From Leptospirales bacterium (lineage in GTDB: Bacteria > Spirochaetota > Leptospiria > Leptospirales > Leptospiraceae), in the NCBI GenBank assembly GCA_013297885.1, contig JAAFIR010000011.1:62001-126000 (forward strand): 64,000 bases of DNA, in the 5' to 3' direction. A model generated the notes under the pieces. It was not told the DNA's origin. It was given only the letters and a program-made list of their open reading frames with translations, and ran no database searches. Position 1 is the first letter of the stretch. The number at the start of each line of letters is the position of its first letter. Below, piece by piece: positions 36,382-46,553 of this stretch. A program made the translations under genes and the position numbers.

Positions 36382-38554
36382 TGTGCTGTTATCAGTTTCA
36401 GCAATTCTTGCATGCGGTTATTATTTAGAATATCCCTTTTCACTATTTATTCCGGAAATTATAGAAAAAAAACAGCAAGAAAAGTTTTTTTATTCAAATA
36501 ATACAACACTTTATACTGGGAGAGTTGAAAATCATATTTCTGCATTTAATGAACAAAATATTTTAGAATGGGAATCTTATTTTAATAAAAAAATTTCCAA
36601 ACAAACAATTGAATTTTGGTTGTACAAATCAAATTTGAATCAAATTGATGAAATGATTTTTTTCATTCGAGATAAAAAGGCACTTCAAGATAAAACATTA
36701 GAAAATTCTAATATATCAAAATCTGTTCCAAAAGAAGAAAGTATTCCGTTCCTGTTTTATCTGGGTTTTGCTTTAAGAAATGAAAAGTTAACTACAAAGC
36801 CTATTTTTTCATGGGAAGAAGAGCCAAAAAAAGAATCCACTGACGAAATCAAAAAACAAATTGAAGGTGGATTAAAACTATTTGTAAATGAAAAAAATAC
36901 TTTTTTAAAAGAAAGATATATTTTTCAATTGGTGAGACTTTATTATTTTAATAAAGAATATTCTGAGACAATTCAGTTTTATGAAAAAAATAAATCTGAA
37001 TTTAAAACAAAAAATTCAATGGAACTTCGTACATTAAGTTATTTTGCAGGTGCTTTAAAAAAGAACAAAGAATTTTCAAAAGCAAATTATTTATTTTCCA
37101 AAATTTTTACTGAAAGTAAAATTATGCAGGAGATTGCTTTTGTTTCTTTTGAAATTAAAGATGATAAAGATTGGAATAAAACTCTTGAACTAGCAAAAAA
37201 TTTAAATGAAAAAATTAATCTTTGGTATTTATTTGGTTTAAAACTAGACGGCACAAAAGCAATTAAAGAAATTTCAAAATTAAATCCAGATTCAGAATTT
37301 TTAGATGTATTATTAACAAGAGAAATTAATAAAAATGAACATTATTTTTTGGGATATGATCCTAAATATTATGATACAAAAAAAATGAAAAAAGATATGG
37401 AGGAATTAGCAAATATTATCACAAATTTAACAATTAAAAAAAATAATTTTGCTTGGAATATTTCTGCTTCATATCTAAATTTTTACATTGGAAAAGTAAA
37501 AATTGCTGATGAATTTTTAAATAAATCAAAATCTCAAATTAATTCCAAAGAATTAAACCAAGCTCAATATTATCTCACTCATTTATATGGAAAAATCGTT
37601 TCAAATGAAAAAATTAGTTTAGAATTGGAAGAAGAAATTTTACCTGATATAGAATTTATATTTTCTAAAAAAACTGAAAAAATTCCTAGTATAAGAATTG
37701 ATTATGCAAAATTTAACTGGGTAAGATCTGAGCTTGCAAGAAAATTTTTAAAACAAAATGAATTTGAAAAAGCGGAACTAATTAATGCTGGGATTATTGA
37801 AAATCATTTTGCTAAACTAGAAAACACAGATAAAATGATAAAATTTCTTGATAAAAAAAATCCTACAAAACTCGAAAAATTTTTTATAACGAATTCACAA
37901 ATTTCCAAAAAAGAGTACATTCGATTGTTAGCTCTTCAATTTATTTATAAAGATGATTTGGATTCTGCATTAAAAACTTTAAAACAAATTCCTCAGAAAG
38001 AAATTTCTAAAGTTCCAACAGATCCATTTCAAATCAGAAAAATTGATACTGTGGAAAAAGACATATTAAAATCTTCAAAATACAATGAAATTTCATTAAT
38101 TGAAAAAATGATCGAGTTAAAAAAACAAATTTCTGAAAAAAAGAATGTATCTGAAAATTATTTTTTACTTGCAAATGCATTTTATAATATTAGCTATTTT
38201 GGAACAAGCAGACTGTACCAAAACTCAGTTCAAAATTATTATAACTTTTGGGATGATTCGATTAAATATACTAAACCAGATAAAAATCATTTTAAAGAAT
38301 TGGATAATTTAATTGCACTAAAATACTATATTTTAGCTGAAGAAAATTCAAAAGACAAAGAATTTAAAGCAAAGTCAATTTTTATGTCAGCTAAATGTGA
38401 ACAAAATGAAACTTTTCTAAAAGGGCTAAAAGAGAATGAGGACTTTAAAGCAGGATTTCATTTTAAAAATTTAAAAGAAAATTTTAGCCAAACAAATTAT
38501 TATAAAGAAATTATTCAGGAATGTGGCTACTTTAGAAAATATGTTGGAAAATAA
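36344..38554 (+). CDS. Large lipoprotein with helical, TPR-like repeats
   Basis: A 736-aa protein. N-terminal lipoprotein signal (SVLLSVSAILAC, Cys24), then GYYLEYPFSLFIPEI, resembling the start of a lipoprotein family found next to the 35.4-kb type of gene. The rest is helical with repeat pairs (YFAGALKKNKEFSKANYLFS; ALQFIYKDDLDSALKTLKQI) that look like degenerate TPRs, probably a protein-binding scaffold in the envelope. It starts inside the previous gene (38-nt overlap), so the two products likely work together. Confidence 0.7.
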   Translation: MIKLSKFGIVLCSVLLSVSAILACGYYLEYPFSLFIPEIIEKKQQEKFFYSNNTTLYTGRVENHISAFNEQNILEWESYFNKKISKQTIEFWLYKSNLNQIDEMIFFIRDKKALQDKTLENSNISKSVPKEESIPFLFYLGFALRNEKLTTKPIFSWEEEPKKESTDEIKKQIEGGLKLFVNEKNTFLKERYIFQLVRLYYFNKEYSETIQFYEKNKSEFKTKNSMELRTLSYFAGALKKNKEFSKANYLFSKIFTESKIMQEIAFVSFEIKDDKDWNKTLELAKNLNEKINLWYLFGLKLDGTKAIKEISKLNPDSEFLDVLLTREINKNEHYFLGYDPKYYDTKKMKKDMEELANIITNLTIKKNNFAWNISASYLNFYIGKVKIADEFLNKSKSQINSKELNQAQYYLTHLYGKIVSNEKISLELEEEILPDIEFIFSKKTEKIPSIRIDYAKFNWVRSELARKFLKQNEFEKAELINAGIIENHFAKLENTDKMIKFLDKKNPTKLEKFFITNSQISKKEYIRLLALQFIYKDDLDSALKTLKQIPQKEISKVPTDPFQIRKIDTVEKDILKSSKYNEISLIEKMIELKKQISEKKNVSENYFLLANAFYNISYFGTSRLYQNSVQNYYNFWDDSIKYTKPDKNHFKELDNLIALKYYILAEENSKDKEFKAKSIFMSAKCEQNETFLKGLKENEDFKAGFHFKNLKENFSQTNYYKEIIQECGYFRKYVGK

Positions 38555-38567
38555 ATTTCATTTTTAA

Positions 38568-40592
38568 TTATTTATTTTTTAAAATGATGATTTTAAAAAT
38601 TGTATATTCATTTAGTTTTGAATCAATTTCTAAATCTGCACCTATTGAATTTAATAAGGCTTTATGAATCAAAATCCCAGAACCAGATCCTTTTGGATCT
38701 TGGGGTTTTGAAATACCGACACCATTATCTTTTAGAATAAAATAAATTTTATTTTCGTCTTCAGAAATTTGAAAATTGATTTCTAGAACTTCATTTTCTT
38801 TTTTTGCATATCTTGAAATATTTCTAACAAATTCTTTAAACGCATAGTATAAAATTTCTAATTCCTGAGAACTTAAAAAATCAAAATTGGAATTTAAAAT
38901 ATTTTCAAAATGAATTTTCGCTGAAGGATTTTCTCTTTGAATTAAATTTTGTATTTCAAATAAAAAATTTTCTGACTTAAGTTCAGATTTGGAATCAGGA
39001 ATTTGTTTTAATAATTTAGAAATGTTTTTGTGAATAAGAGTTAGTTTATGAATCAACTCAGAATTGTTTTTTTTAGAATCTTCTTCAATTAAAATAGCTT
39101 GAATTTCAGGTAAAATTTCATCATGTAAAATTCTTCTACTTAAATGATCAAATAAACGATTTTCATTAATTTGATCTTTTTTTAATCCAATTAAAGTTTT
39201 TGATAATAAAATCAATTCAAATAATTCAATTAAATTTTTTAAACCAAATTTAGCGATTTCTAATTCTTCTTCAGTGTAAAGTTGGTGATTTTTTTTTGCT
39301 CCAAGAAATAAAAATCCTTTTTCAGAGGAAGAAGGATTTCCAAGTTTTATACAAATAAAAAAATCTTTAGAGACCGATTCTTTTAAATAAATTAAATCTT
39401 CATTTTGAGATTTTACAAATTGAATTAAATTAAAATCAATTTCCAAATATTTTTCTGGATAGGTGAAAATTTCGTTTTCTAGCTTAATTGGATGAATCAA
39501 AATTAAAATGGATTTTTCTGTTTCTAAATAATTTTCTGCTAGATCAAAAAAACTTTCATTTAAATTGAGAGAAATATTTTCTTCAAACAAAATTTTTCTC
39601 AAATTTTCCCTAAAGAAAAATGGGTTTAAAATTTTTTTATGTTTGGAGTCTAATTTTTTTTGAAATTCTTTGTAGTAAAAAATAAAAATAAAAAATGTTA
39701 ATGAAAGAAAAATTTCTTTGTAATCAAGATAATTTTTAAAATAGATTCCAAGAGTTTGTATTGAAGAAATGATAAAAATCAATTTTAAAATTAAATTATA
39801 ATTTTCACCAGCAGATTTTAGTAAAACTATTGAACCAGTAAAAATTTGGTAATTCATAATTCCTTTTCCAATTATGATTAAAATTAAAAAGATCAAAAAA
39901 ATGGAAATAAAATCAAATAAGAATAATTTTTTTGGAATCAGAGAATCTAATTTTTCCACTTCCAAAATTAGATCTATTTTATAAAAACTAATACCAAAAG
40001 AAACAACCAATGCCAGAAAAAGAAGTAACACAGAACAAATTAAAATTCGATAAAAAGATTTATTTTTAGCTAAACTTGACAGAGAATCTTTTTCCAATTT
40101 TGTTTCTAAAATATAAATAATCGAAAATATTGGAGAACATAAAATAGATATTTGAAATAAAATTAAATTATTTTGGGGAATGGAATCTAAATTGGATAAA
40201 AATTGATTTTTATTAAAATGTTGGATTATGGAAATTAAACTCATTGCATTCAAAAGAAACGAAATAAAAGAATAAATTTTTTGATTTGAAATTTTGCTAA
40301 AATATTTTTTTTCCTTAAAAAAGAAAAATACTAATAACATCCAACTTAAAGGTAAAAAATGAATTAATAATATAGATGGTAAAATGATTGTTGAGAATAA
40401 ATTCAACACTGGAACAAAATTTTTCTGAACTGCAAATGAATGCCCGATAAAAAAAATACTTGCAAATAAAAAAGTTATACTAGAAAGAATTGCTTCTTTT
40501 TCTTTTCTTTTGGATTGAAAAAAAATACTAAATGCAAAATAGAAGCAAAGATAAATATTGATTTGTGAAATAAAAAATGAAGCTAGTTTCAA
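38568..40592 (-). CDS. Membrane sensor histidine kinase
   Basis: A 674-aa protein. The N-terminal about 310 residues hold about eight to ten transmembrane helices. A cytoplasmic GAF-like or linker region (about 320-470) follows, then a HisKA_3-like helix with RILHDEILPEIQ and an ATPase domain with N box FKEFVRNISRYAKK, G1 DNGVGIS and G2 GSGSGILIHKAL. This is the type that pairs with NarL/FixJ regulators, and such a gene lies directly upstream (4-nt overlap). The many helices suggest a membrane or lipid-related signal, but the ligand is unknown. Confidence 0.85.
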   Translation of the reverse strand: MKLASFFISQINIYLCFYFAFSIFFQSKRKEKEAILSSITFLFASIFFIGHSFAVQKNFVPVLNLFSTIILPSILLIHFLPLSWMLLVFFFFKEKKYFSKISNQKIYSFISFLLNAMSLISIIQHFNKNQFLSNLDSIPQNNLILFQISILCSPIFSIIYILETKLEKDSLSSLAKNKSFYRILICSVLLLFLALVVSFGISFYKIDLILEVEKLDSLIPKKLFLFDFISIFLIFLILIIIGKGIMNYQIFTGSIVLLKSAGENYNLILKLIFIISSIQTLGIYFKNYLDYKEIFLSLTFFIFIFYYKEFQKKLDSKHKKILNPFFFRENLRKILFEENISLNLNESFFDLAENYLETEKSILILIHPIKLENEIFTYPEKYLEIDFNLIQFVKSQNEDLIYLKESVSKDFFICIKLGNPSSSEKGFLFLGAKKNHQLYTEEELEIAKFGLKNLIELFELILLSKTLIGLKKDQINENRLFDHLSRRILHDEILPEIQAILIEEDSKKNNSELIHKLTLIHKNISKLLKQIPDSKSELKSENFLFEIQNLIQRENPSAKIHFENILNSNFDFLSSQELEILYYAFKEFVRNISRYAKKENEVLEINFQISEDENKIYFILKDNGVGISKPQDPKGSGSGILIHKALLNSIGADLEIDSKLNEYTIFKIIILKNK

Positions 40593-41332
40593 AATTGAAA
40601 TTCCACTTCTTCATTTTTTTCGTTGAAATAATAAATTTTTAAACCATCTTTCCAATATAAAAATTTATTTTCTCGAAAAATTAAACTAGCTCTAGTTCTT
40701 GCAACTTTTTCTTCACTAGAATTTTCATCCAATCCCCACAAAGAATAAATTTGACCGTTAATTCTAGAAACAGTTCTTTTGTCTTTTATATTTAAACTTT
40801 TTGCAATTTGTTCATTTGTAAATCCATAAGAAATAAGTTTTGCTACTTCTAATTCTCTTGGCTCTAGTAAAGCAAGAGGAGAATTTTCATCATAAAATTT
40901 TGTTTCTCGAACTCGGCTTTCAATTTCAGGATCAATAAAACTTTTTCCTGAATATGCATCCCGGATAATTGGTGTTAGTTGGCTTGGTAATAAATAATTT
41001 GATTTTTTCACAAAAGCATAATGACTTAAGATTCCAGAATTTCTAAATTCTCTAAAATAGGAATCATCATCTTGAATCGAATAAAATAAAATCGGAAGTC
41101 TTGGAAAATCTTTACGAATTGAAACTGCAGTTTTAATTCCGTTATCTCCTTTTATCTCCACATCTAGGATCACCAAATCAATTTCTTTTTTTTCTAAAAA
41201 TCGAATGCAAGTTTCCCCATTATCAGTGACCAACTCCAACAAAAATTTTCCAGTATCTTCAAGCCCTTTTTTTAATGCAGTTGAAAGTTTTACATTGTCT
41301 TCTACCAAAATTAGTTTTAAAATATCTTTCAA
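40589..41332 (-). CDS. NarL/FixJ-family response regulator
   Basis: A 247-aa protein. Receiver domain 1-125 with Glu11/Asp12, phospho-acceptor Asp57 (LVILDVEI), a Ser at the Thr position (LFYSIQ) and the Lys of FVKKSNY. A LuxR-type helix-turn-helix follows (LEPRELEVAKLISYGFTNEQ, IAKSLNIKDKRTVSRINGQI). The C-terminal about 40 residues form an extra extension. It is cognate to the downstream kinase (ATGA overlap). AGGAG lies just before the start. Target genes are unknown; it may control its neighbours. Confidence 0.9.
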   Translation of the reverse strand: MKDILKLILVEDNVKLSTALKKGLEDTGKFLLELVTDNGETCIRFLEKKEIDLVILDVEIKGDNGIKTAVSIRKDFPRLPILFYSIQDDDSYFREFRNSGILSHYAFVKKSNYLLPSQLTPIIRDAYSGKSFIDPEIESRVRETKFYDENSPLALLEPRELEVAKLISYGFTNEQIAKSLNIKDKRTVSRINGQIYSLWGLDENSSEEKVARTRASLIFRENKFLYWKDGLKIYYFNEKNEEVEFQF

Positions 41333-41405
41333 AAGATTCTCCTATTTTAAGAATATATTTTTTTTAATATTACTAAATTTTCTTACAATTTTTTTTGAGA
41401 TTATA

Positions 41406-41426
41406 AAAACCTATTTTGTAGGTTTT
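41406..41426 (-). terminator. Possible terminator of the COG3014 lipoprotein operon
   Basis: Stem AAAACCTA/TAGGTTTT with a 5-nt loop, continuing into TTTTT on the minus strand, about 165 nt after the 41593 gene. Weak G/C content. The rest of 41333-41592 shows nothing else. Confidence 0.35.
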
Positions 41427-41592
41427 AAGTTTATACAAAAGCAAAAAAATAGATGCTTTCATAATCAAGATATTAAAAAAATAAGTATCTAAATCAGTTT
41501 TTGTAAAACTATATTACTTAGGAAATTAATTAGCTATTATTCTAATCTAATTTGAGGTCTAGTTATAAATTAATATAGAACTTAACTAAAAA

Positions 41593-43011
41593 TTATAACG
41601 ATCTAAAATTAATATAAGTCGTTTTTCCTTTATCAACAGTTAAATTTTTAAAGTTTTTTTCTCCCATTGTTCTAGTTCCTGAAGATTGAAATTCAAATGA
41701 ATAAGTTCCCGGTTCAAGGAATATTCTTTTGATTTGAAAATTGGAAGGAAGAGTTCTCCAACATCTTAAATCTGGTTCTATTAAATTAGAAACAGTATAT
41801 CCAGTAATAATACTTCCAAATATTCTAATAACCATTTCAACTAAAGCGTCATTACCTTTACGATTATTGTTATTGGATCTGGATGCTTTTGCTAAAGTTT
41901 CAGTTGCTACAATTGCTGTAACAATTTTAGTTGCGATTGTTGCAATATGCTTTGTTACCATAGATGAATAGTTATCATTAAAATTAGCAATTGCAGTCTC
42001 AGAATAGTCGTTATAAATTTTGGTCTTACCAATTTTTTTGCTATTGATTAAAATTTCGATTGGGTTTGCAGAATTTTCTTCTCTTTTTTTATATTCAGGA
42101 ATTGGATTTTCAGCAAGTAAACCAACAGTTGCCATTATAGCAGTTGCTGTTAAACCTTCTTGAGCTTCACTCCTTAATGCAATTTCTACTGCTTTGAAAA
42201 GAGCACCTTGGATAATCGGTTCTTTAGCTAATTTACCTTTTGATTCTTTTGTTGCAGCTTTACCAGCTTCGTTGATGATTACAACTTCTGCTAAATTAGG
42301 ATTGTATTCAATTTGCGATAAAGAGGAGTTAAACGATAAAATATTTGATTTACCTTCAGCAAATTTTTGCTGGTCTTTTGTGTCCCCTTCTTTTACAGCA
42401 AGAACATAACGATCTGCTAAAATATCTTTGTTGTCGGGACTAATTTCTGAAATATTTTTATAACTCACACGTGCATCGTTATAATTTCCAACTTCTTCAG
42501 AAACAATTGCATCCAAATATCTTGCAAATAAGTTTTGTTTGTATTTAGCATCATTTACTTTCATGTCTCTAAGTTCATAGTCCACTTTTTTAAAATATCT
42601 TTTTGCATTAGGAACATCATGAAGCATCAGTGAATTCATTGCTAAATACTGCTTGATAATTACTCTTTCAAAACTTTCTCCGACAAATTTCGAATAAGTA
42701 TCATTTACAATAAAAGATAAAGTGTCACCTGTTACAGAGGTTTTTTCAGTATCCACAAATTCTTCAGCTTGTTTAAAAACTTTATTTGAAGTTTCATAAT
42801 CACCTTTTGAGTGAAATACAATTCCTGCTTCCATTAAGTACAAAAGCTTGTCTGTTGTAGAAGAATCTTCTGCTAAACTTCTGATTTTGGGGATAGCTGA
42901 ATCAAAATCTTCTTTATAAAAAGAGGATTCAATATCAGCTATTGTTTTATTATAACCAGTTGCACAAAATAGAATGAGGGTAATTAATACTACATATAGA
43001 TATTTCTTCAT
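41593..43011 (-). CDS. COG3014-type lipoprotein
   Basis: A 472-aa protein with a lipoprotein signal (MKKYLYVVLITLILFC, Cys16). Helical TPR-like N-terminal region (about 35-230: KGDYETSNKVFKQAEEF; YNDARVSYKNISEISP), then AKEPIIQGALFKAVEIALRS, a central Ala/Thr-rich segment (ATKIVTAIVATETLA) and a C-terminal beta domain (CWRTLPSNFQIKRIFLEPGTY). This matches COG3014, envelope lipoproteins of unknown function usually next to an LpoB-like gene, as here. Likely outer-membrane, perhaps linked to peptidoglycan synthesis or secretion. Confidence 0.8.
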   Translation of the reverse strand: MKKYLYVVLITLILFCATGYNKTIADIESSFYKEDFDSAIPKIRSLAEDSSTTDKLLYLMEAGIVFHSKGDYETSNKVFKQAEEFVDTEKTSVTGDTLSFIVNDTYSKFVGESFERVIIKQYLAMNSLMLHDVPNAKRYFKKVDYELRDMKVNDAKYKQNLFARYLDAIVSEEVGNYNDARVSYKNISEISPDNKDILADRYVLAVKEGDTKDQQKFAEGKSNILSFNSSLSQIEYNPNLAEVVIINEAGKAATKESKGKLAKEPIIQGALFKAVEIALRSEAQEGLTATAIMATVGLLAENPIPEYKKREENSANPIEILINSKKIGKTKIYNDYSETAIANFNDNYSSMVTKHIATIATKIVTAIVATETLAKASRSNNNNRKGNDALVEMVIRIFGSIITGYTVSNLIEPDLRCWRTLPSNFQIKRIFLEPGTYSFEFQSSGTRTMGEKNFKNLTVDKGKTTYINFRSL

Positions 43012-43020
43012 AAAAAGAAA

Positions 43021-43596
43021 TTACCAACCAAGCCCCTTGTTGCTTGCAGCTTGTTTTCTGTATGTTTCTTTATTGCTGAAATCAACTGACAAAGATTCAA
43101 CATTAATTAATTCAGTATTTAAAGTTTGCCCAACAATTTTATCACCACTTGATGAAAACATTTCTTCACTAATTACTGTTTTGATAAAATAGTTTGGTGA
43201 TTTTAAATTTGCAGAAGAAAGACCTGTTCCAAGTTGAAGTCCAAGTTTGATTTCTTTTAATTGTTCAGATCTTTTGTCTGTTCTTAAAGTGGTGATTTTA
43301 CCTATTAATAAAGTTTTTACAAGAGTCTCTTCAAATACATCAGTTGCAAGTTGTTCAGAAGTATCATTTTTAGTCTGTAAAATAGCTAAGGCAACACCGT
43401 TTGGATTTGGATTTTTCTTAAAATGAACAATAATATCTTTTCCAATTTTATCTGCAGCTTTAATTAACTCAAACTGAGAAAGACCTCCAGAATCTTTTAA
43501 CATTTCTGAAAGCGGATCTAATTTTTTAGCACCTGAAGAACAAGATACTAAAATGAAAAAAAAGAATGGAATTGTTAGAAATATTTTTTTTATCAT
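43021..43596 (-). CDS. LpoB-like lipoprotein
   Basis: A 191-aa protein with a clear lipoprotein signal (FFFFILVSC, Cys19). The body resembles the LpoB/COG3417 fold (IVHFKKNPNPNGVALAILQT; VFEETLVKTLLIGKITTLRT; SPNYFIKTVISEE). LpoB of enterobacteria activates penicillin-binding protein 1B; in other phyla the fold has other uses. It is 9 nt upstream of the COG3014 gene, a recurring pair. AAAGG precedes the ATG. Confidence 0.75.
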   Translation of the reverse strand: MIKKIFLTIPFFFFILVSCSSGAKKLDPLSEMLKDSGGLSQFELIKAADKIGKDIIVHFKKNPNPNGVALAILQTKNDTSEQLATDVFEETLVKTLLIGKITTLRTDKRSEQLKEIKLGLQLGTGLSSANLKSPNYFIKTVISEEMFSSSGDKIVGQTLNTELINVESLSVDFSNKETYRKQAASNKGLGW

Positions 43597-43695
43597 GTAA
43601 AACCTTTGTTAATAAATTTCTCATTTACATTTTACTAGATTCAAAATTAAAATCAAGCTTAATTTTGAGATTTTTTTTAAATTAAAAATTGTATA

Positions 43696-44615
43696 ATGAT
43701 ATTTTTTTGTTTTAAATATGTAAGTTTGACTAATGGGAAAAATAAATTGTTTCATTCTAAAATAAAAAATTACATCTCTTTATTGTTCATACTTATTTTT
43801 TTAAATTGTATTGGAATCACTTCAGGTCTTATGATTGGATTTCCAATTGATAAACTTAGAGAAGAATTTTTAAATAACCAAACTTGTAATTTTAAACAAA
43901 CTAGAGAAGCATTTGATAACTCCAGAAAAACTTTAATAAAAAATTTTAAATTGGGTTTTATAGCTGATATATTTTTAGGAATTTATTAAACAAAAATATA
44001 TTATCCAAACGGTATAAAACTTTGGGAGCTTTATATAATATTTCTATACCTAGTTATATTTTATATGAAATTTACAAAGATAAAGAATTAAATTCTAAAA
44101 CTGGTTGGCTTTTGTCTCGTGAAGGTTGTAATGATTATTCTGAAATTTATAGATATTCAGAAGAAGTTTCAATTGAATTAAATCCAAAAATAAAAGAAAA
44201 TTCTCAGCTAAATGAGACTACCTCAAAAGATATACTAGATCAAATTTGTTTAAATAAATCAAAAAATGCTGATGAACGAATTTATTTCAAATTAGTTGAA
44301 GAAATTATAAATTATTATAAACCTGATAAATCTTCTAGTCGTATTAGAAGAAATGAATCTGAATTTAAAAATTATAAAATGAAGAACAATAAAGAGAGAA
44401 ATCTTGAATTTGAAAAATTTGTTGTTCCAAATAGTTCCAATTTAGATTTGAGAATTATCAGCAATTCCCAAAATCAATATGAAACTAGTTCAATACTAAA
44501 TTGTCGTTTGGAATATTTTATCAAATATTCTGGGGGGGAGCTAAAATTTATAGAAGAGAATTTAGAAGAAGATCCTGATGATAGAAATAGACAAACTTCA
44601 AAGGAACTCCTTTAG
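43696..44615 (+). pseudogene. Broken paralogue of the 60.9-63.4 kb lipoprotein family
   Basis: The pieces 43696-43989 and 44022-44615 together match the three intact tandem paralogues: lipobox region IFLNCIGITSGLMIGFPIDK, then FLGIY, YYPNG, SIELNPKIKENSQLNETTSK and LNCRLEYFIKYSGGELKF. A TAA at 43987-43989 falls in the FLGIYG(x)YYPNG motif, and a frameshift follows near 44020. A TATAAT box (43692-43697) overlaps the first ATG, so the original start was probably a little downstream. Confidence 0.75.
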
Positions 44616-44637
44616 TATAGAAGTTCCTCAAAATCAA

Positions 44638-45546
44638 TCAACCCACAAGTGAAGTTTTTCTTTTAAGGAAATCGTGAATTCTTTTGCTTTTGAATTTAGA
44701 AATTTCATCACCTGTAATTTTACTCATAATTAATTTACCCATAGAAACATCTAGTGCATGTCCAGCTTTAGATGCTATAATATGTCCAACGATTGGTCTG
44801 CCAATTATAGAAAGGTCTCCAATTAAATCTAAAACTTTATGACGAATACATTCATTTTCAAAACGTAAATCTTGATTTAAATATCCATCTTCAGTTAATA
44901 CAATTGCGTTATCAAGTGAACCACCAAGAGCAAGTCCTCTAGCTTGAAGAGCTTCTACATCTCTTAAAAATCCAAATGTTCTAGCAGGTAAAATTTCTTT
45001 TGCTAATATTTCTTCGTTTAAGTCGATTGTTAAACTTTGTCCTTTTAATAGAGGATGTTTAAAATCAATATGATAGGTGACTTTGAGGGTTTCGCTTGGA
45101 AGGATCACCATATATTTTTCTCCATCTACAACCCAAATTGGATTTTGAATTTTGATTGGTTCAATCTCTTCTTCAAATTCTTTTGTCCCTATTGAATCAA
45201 TTACTTCTATAAAAATTTTGGAAGACCCATCTAAAATTGGAATTTCAGAAGAATCAATTTCTAAAATCAAATCTGAAATCCCTCTAGTATGAAGTGCAGC
45301 TAATAAATGTTCAACAGTCTGAACTATTCTAAAACCATCACCAAGAGTTACTGCATTTGAAGTATCTACAACATAATTTAAACTTACTGGAATGATAGAT
45401 TTTTTATTTTTCACATTATGTATAAATACTAAACCAGTATTTGCTTCAGCTGGTATCAATCTTAGATTAACTTCTTTACCAGAATGTAATCCAATACCTT
45501 TGATTAATGTTTCTTGTTTTAAAGTCTTTCTTTTTTGGGTGTTCAT
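44638..45546 (-). CDS. lpxC: UDP-3-O-acyl-N-acetylglucosamine deacetylase LpxC
   Basis: A zinc amidase that commits to lipid A synthesis, showing an LPS-bearing outer membrane. I choose the ATG at 45546 (MNTQKRKTLKQETL, 302 aa, usual length); a TTG ten codons upstream is also open but adds a non-family extension. Motifs are GIGLHSG, QTVEHLLAAL (zinc His), ILDGSS, FKHPLLKGQ, ARTFGFLRD, RHKVLDLIGDL (zinc His/Asp) and the catalytic-loop His in SKAGHALD. The preceding spacer (45577-45702) shows nothing certain. Confidence 0.97.
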   Translation of the reverse strand: MNTQKRKTLKQETLIKGIGLHSGKEVNLRLIPAEANTGLVFIHNVKNKKSIIPVSLNYVVDTSNAVTLGDGFRIVQTVEHLLAALHTRGISDLILEIDSSEIPILDGSSKIFIEVIDSIGTKEFEEEIEPIKIQNPIWVVDGEKYMVILPSETLKVTYHIDFKHPLLKGQSLTIDLNEEILAKEILPARTFGFLRDVEALQARGLALGGSLDNAIVLTEDGYLNQDLRFENECIRHKVLDLIGDLSIIGRPIVGHIIASKAGHALDVSMGKLIMSKITGDEISKFKSKRIHDFLKRKTSLVG

Positions 45547-45702
45547 TTGATAATAGATTTGCAAGCTATGTACCAAATATTTACACTAGTTTTTTGTCAA
45601 AAAAAAGAGTTTACAATGACAATTTTGACCTTCAAACGACATAATACCATTTTTTGATGTGGTAAAAATACAACAGTGTTTATATGAAACAACAAAAAAG
45701 AT

Positions 45703-46425
45703 TTATCTTTTTAATAAATCAATTATCCCTTTTTCACCATTTGGATAAGAAGCATATAGGACACATTTACAAGAATCATATTTTTTTAACTTGTCAGTTG
45801 GTACACATTCATAATAAAAACTTCTACCTTTTTCAGAAGTATTATATTTAATTAATTCTTCGCTGGTTTTCTTTTTATCTATTTCAACATTTGTAAGTTC
45901 CAGCTCATTTTTTGAAATAGTTTTTTCTATCATCATTTTATATAATTCAGGTTTACCTGAAAATACAACATTATTAATACAGCTACTTTTTTTGGAAGCT
46001 GGGACTTGTGTCTCTGCAACATAAGAATCTGTATTTGAAAACTGTTTATAAAAATAATCTTTTTTATCATTCTCACATAAAATTCCTGATTTAACTTTTT
46101 CAGGATTATAATACCAATTACCTTCAATAGATAATTCCCAAATATCTCTAAGTTCAGTACTAGGAAATTTTCCACATTGGTTTTCTTTTTTTTCTAAAAA
46201 TAATTCTGACTGTGAAAGTTTTGTTTCAGGAACTAGAACTTTTGTATCTGGAACTAAAATTCTTTTTTCAAGAACCAATTCTCTACAAACACCTATTCGG
46301 TTTTTTTCAAATGCAAATTTTTCTTTTTCAAAAGCGAGTTTTTCTTTTTCAAATTCTAATCGCTCTTTTTCTAAACTAGAACATTCTAAATTAAAAATTG
46401 TAAATAATAAAACTAATTTAAACAT
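45703..46425 (-). CDS. Lipoprotein with Glu/Lys heptad repeat
   Basis: A 240-aa protein with a lipoprotein signal (MFKLVLLFTIFNLEC, Cys15), then a perfect-looking heptad array made of four FEKEK(L/F)A units (about 20-42), then a globular part with six Cys (VCRELV, NQCGKF, ILCEND, SSCINN, YYECVP, DSCKCVL). The coiled segment probably spans periplasmic space or trimerises. No family is recognised. Confidence 0.65.
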   Translation of the reverse strand: MFKLVLLFTIFNLECSSLEKERLEFEKEKLAFEKEKFAFEKNRIGVCRELVLEKRILVPDTKVLVPETKLSQSELFLEKKENQCGKFPSTELRDIWELSIEGNWYYNPEKVKSGILCENDKKDYFYKQFSNTDSYVAETQVPASKKSSCINNVVFSGKPELYKMMIEKTISKNELELTNVEIDKKKTSEELIKYNTSEKGRSFYYECVPTDKLKKYDSCKCVLYASYPNGEKGIIDLLKR

Positions 46426-46519
46426 AATCTGACATTTCCTTGATTTTTAAATTCATCGGTAAAATTTTTATAAAAATTATAAATTTGAACTGAAATAAAT
46501 GATTATTGCTATATTTAAT

Positions 46520-46546
46520 TTGACAATAATAATTAATTTTTAAAAT
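46520..46546 (+). promoter_or_regulatory. Promoter of the 46554 gene
   Basis: TTGACA (46520-46525), about 15 bp, TAAAAT (46541-46546). The ATG at 46554 is 34 nt after the -35 start and 7 nt after the -10, with no Shine-Dalgarno: leaderless type. Confidence 0.4.
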
Positions 46547-46553
46547 TACGAAT

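Noticed and set aside
43696-43989. Intact 97-aa gene
   Set aside because: Comparison with the three intact paralogues shows it is only the first third of a broken gene continuing at 44022.
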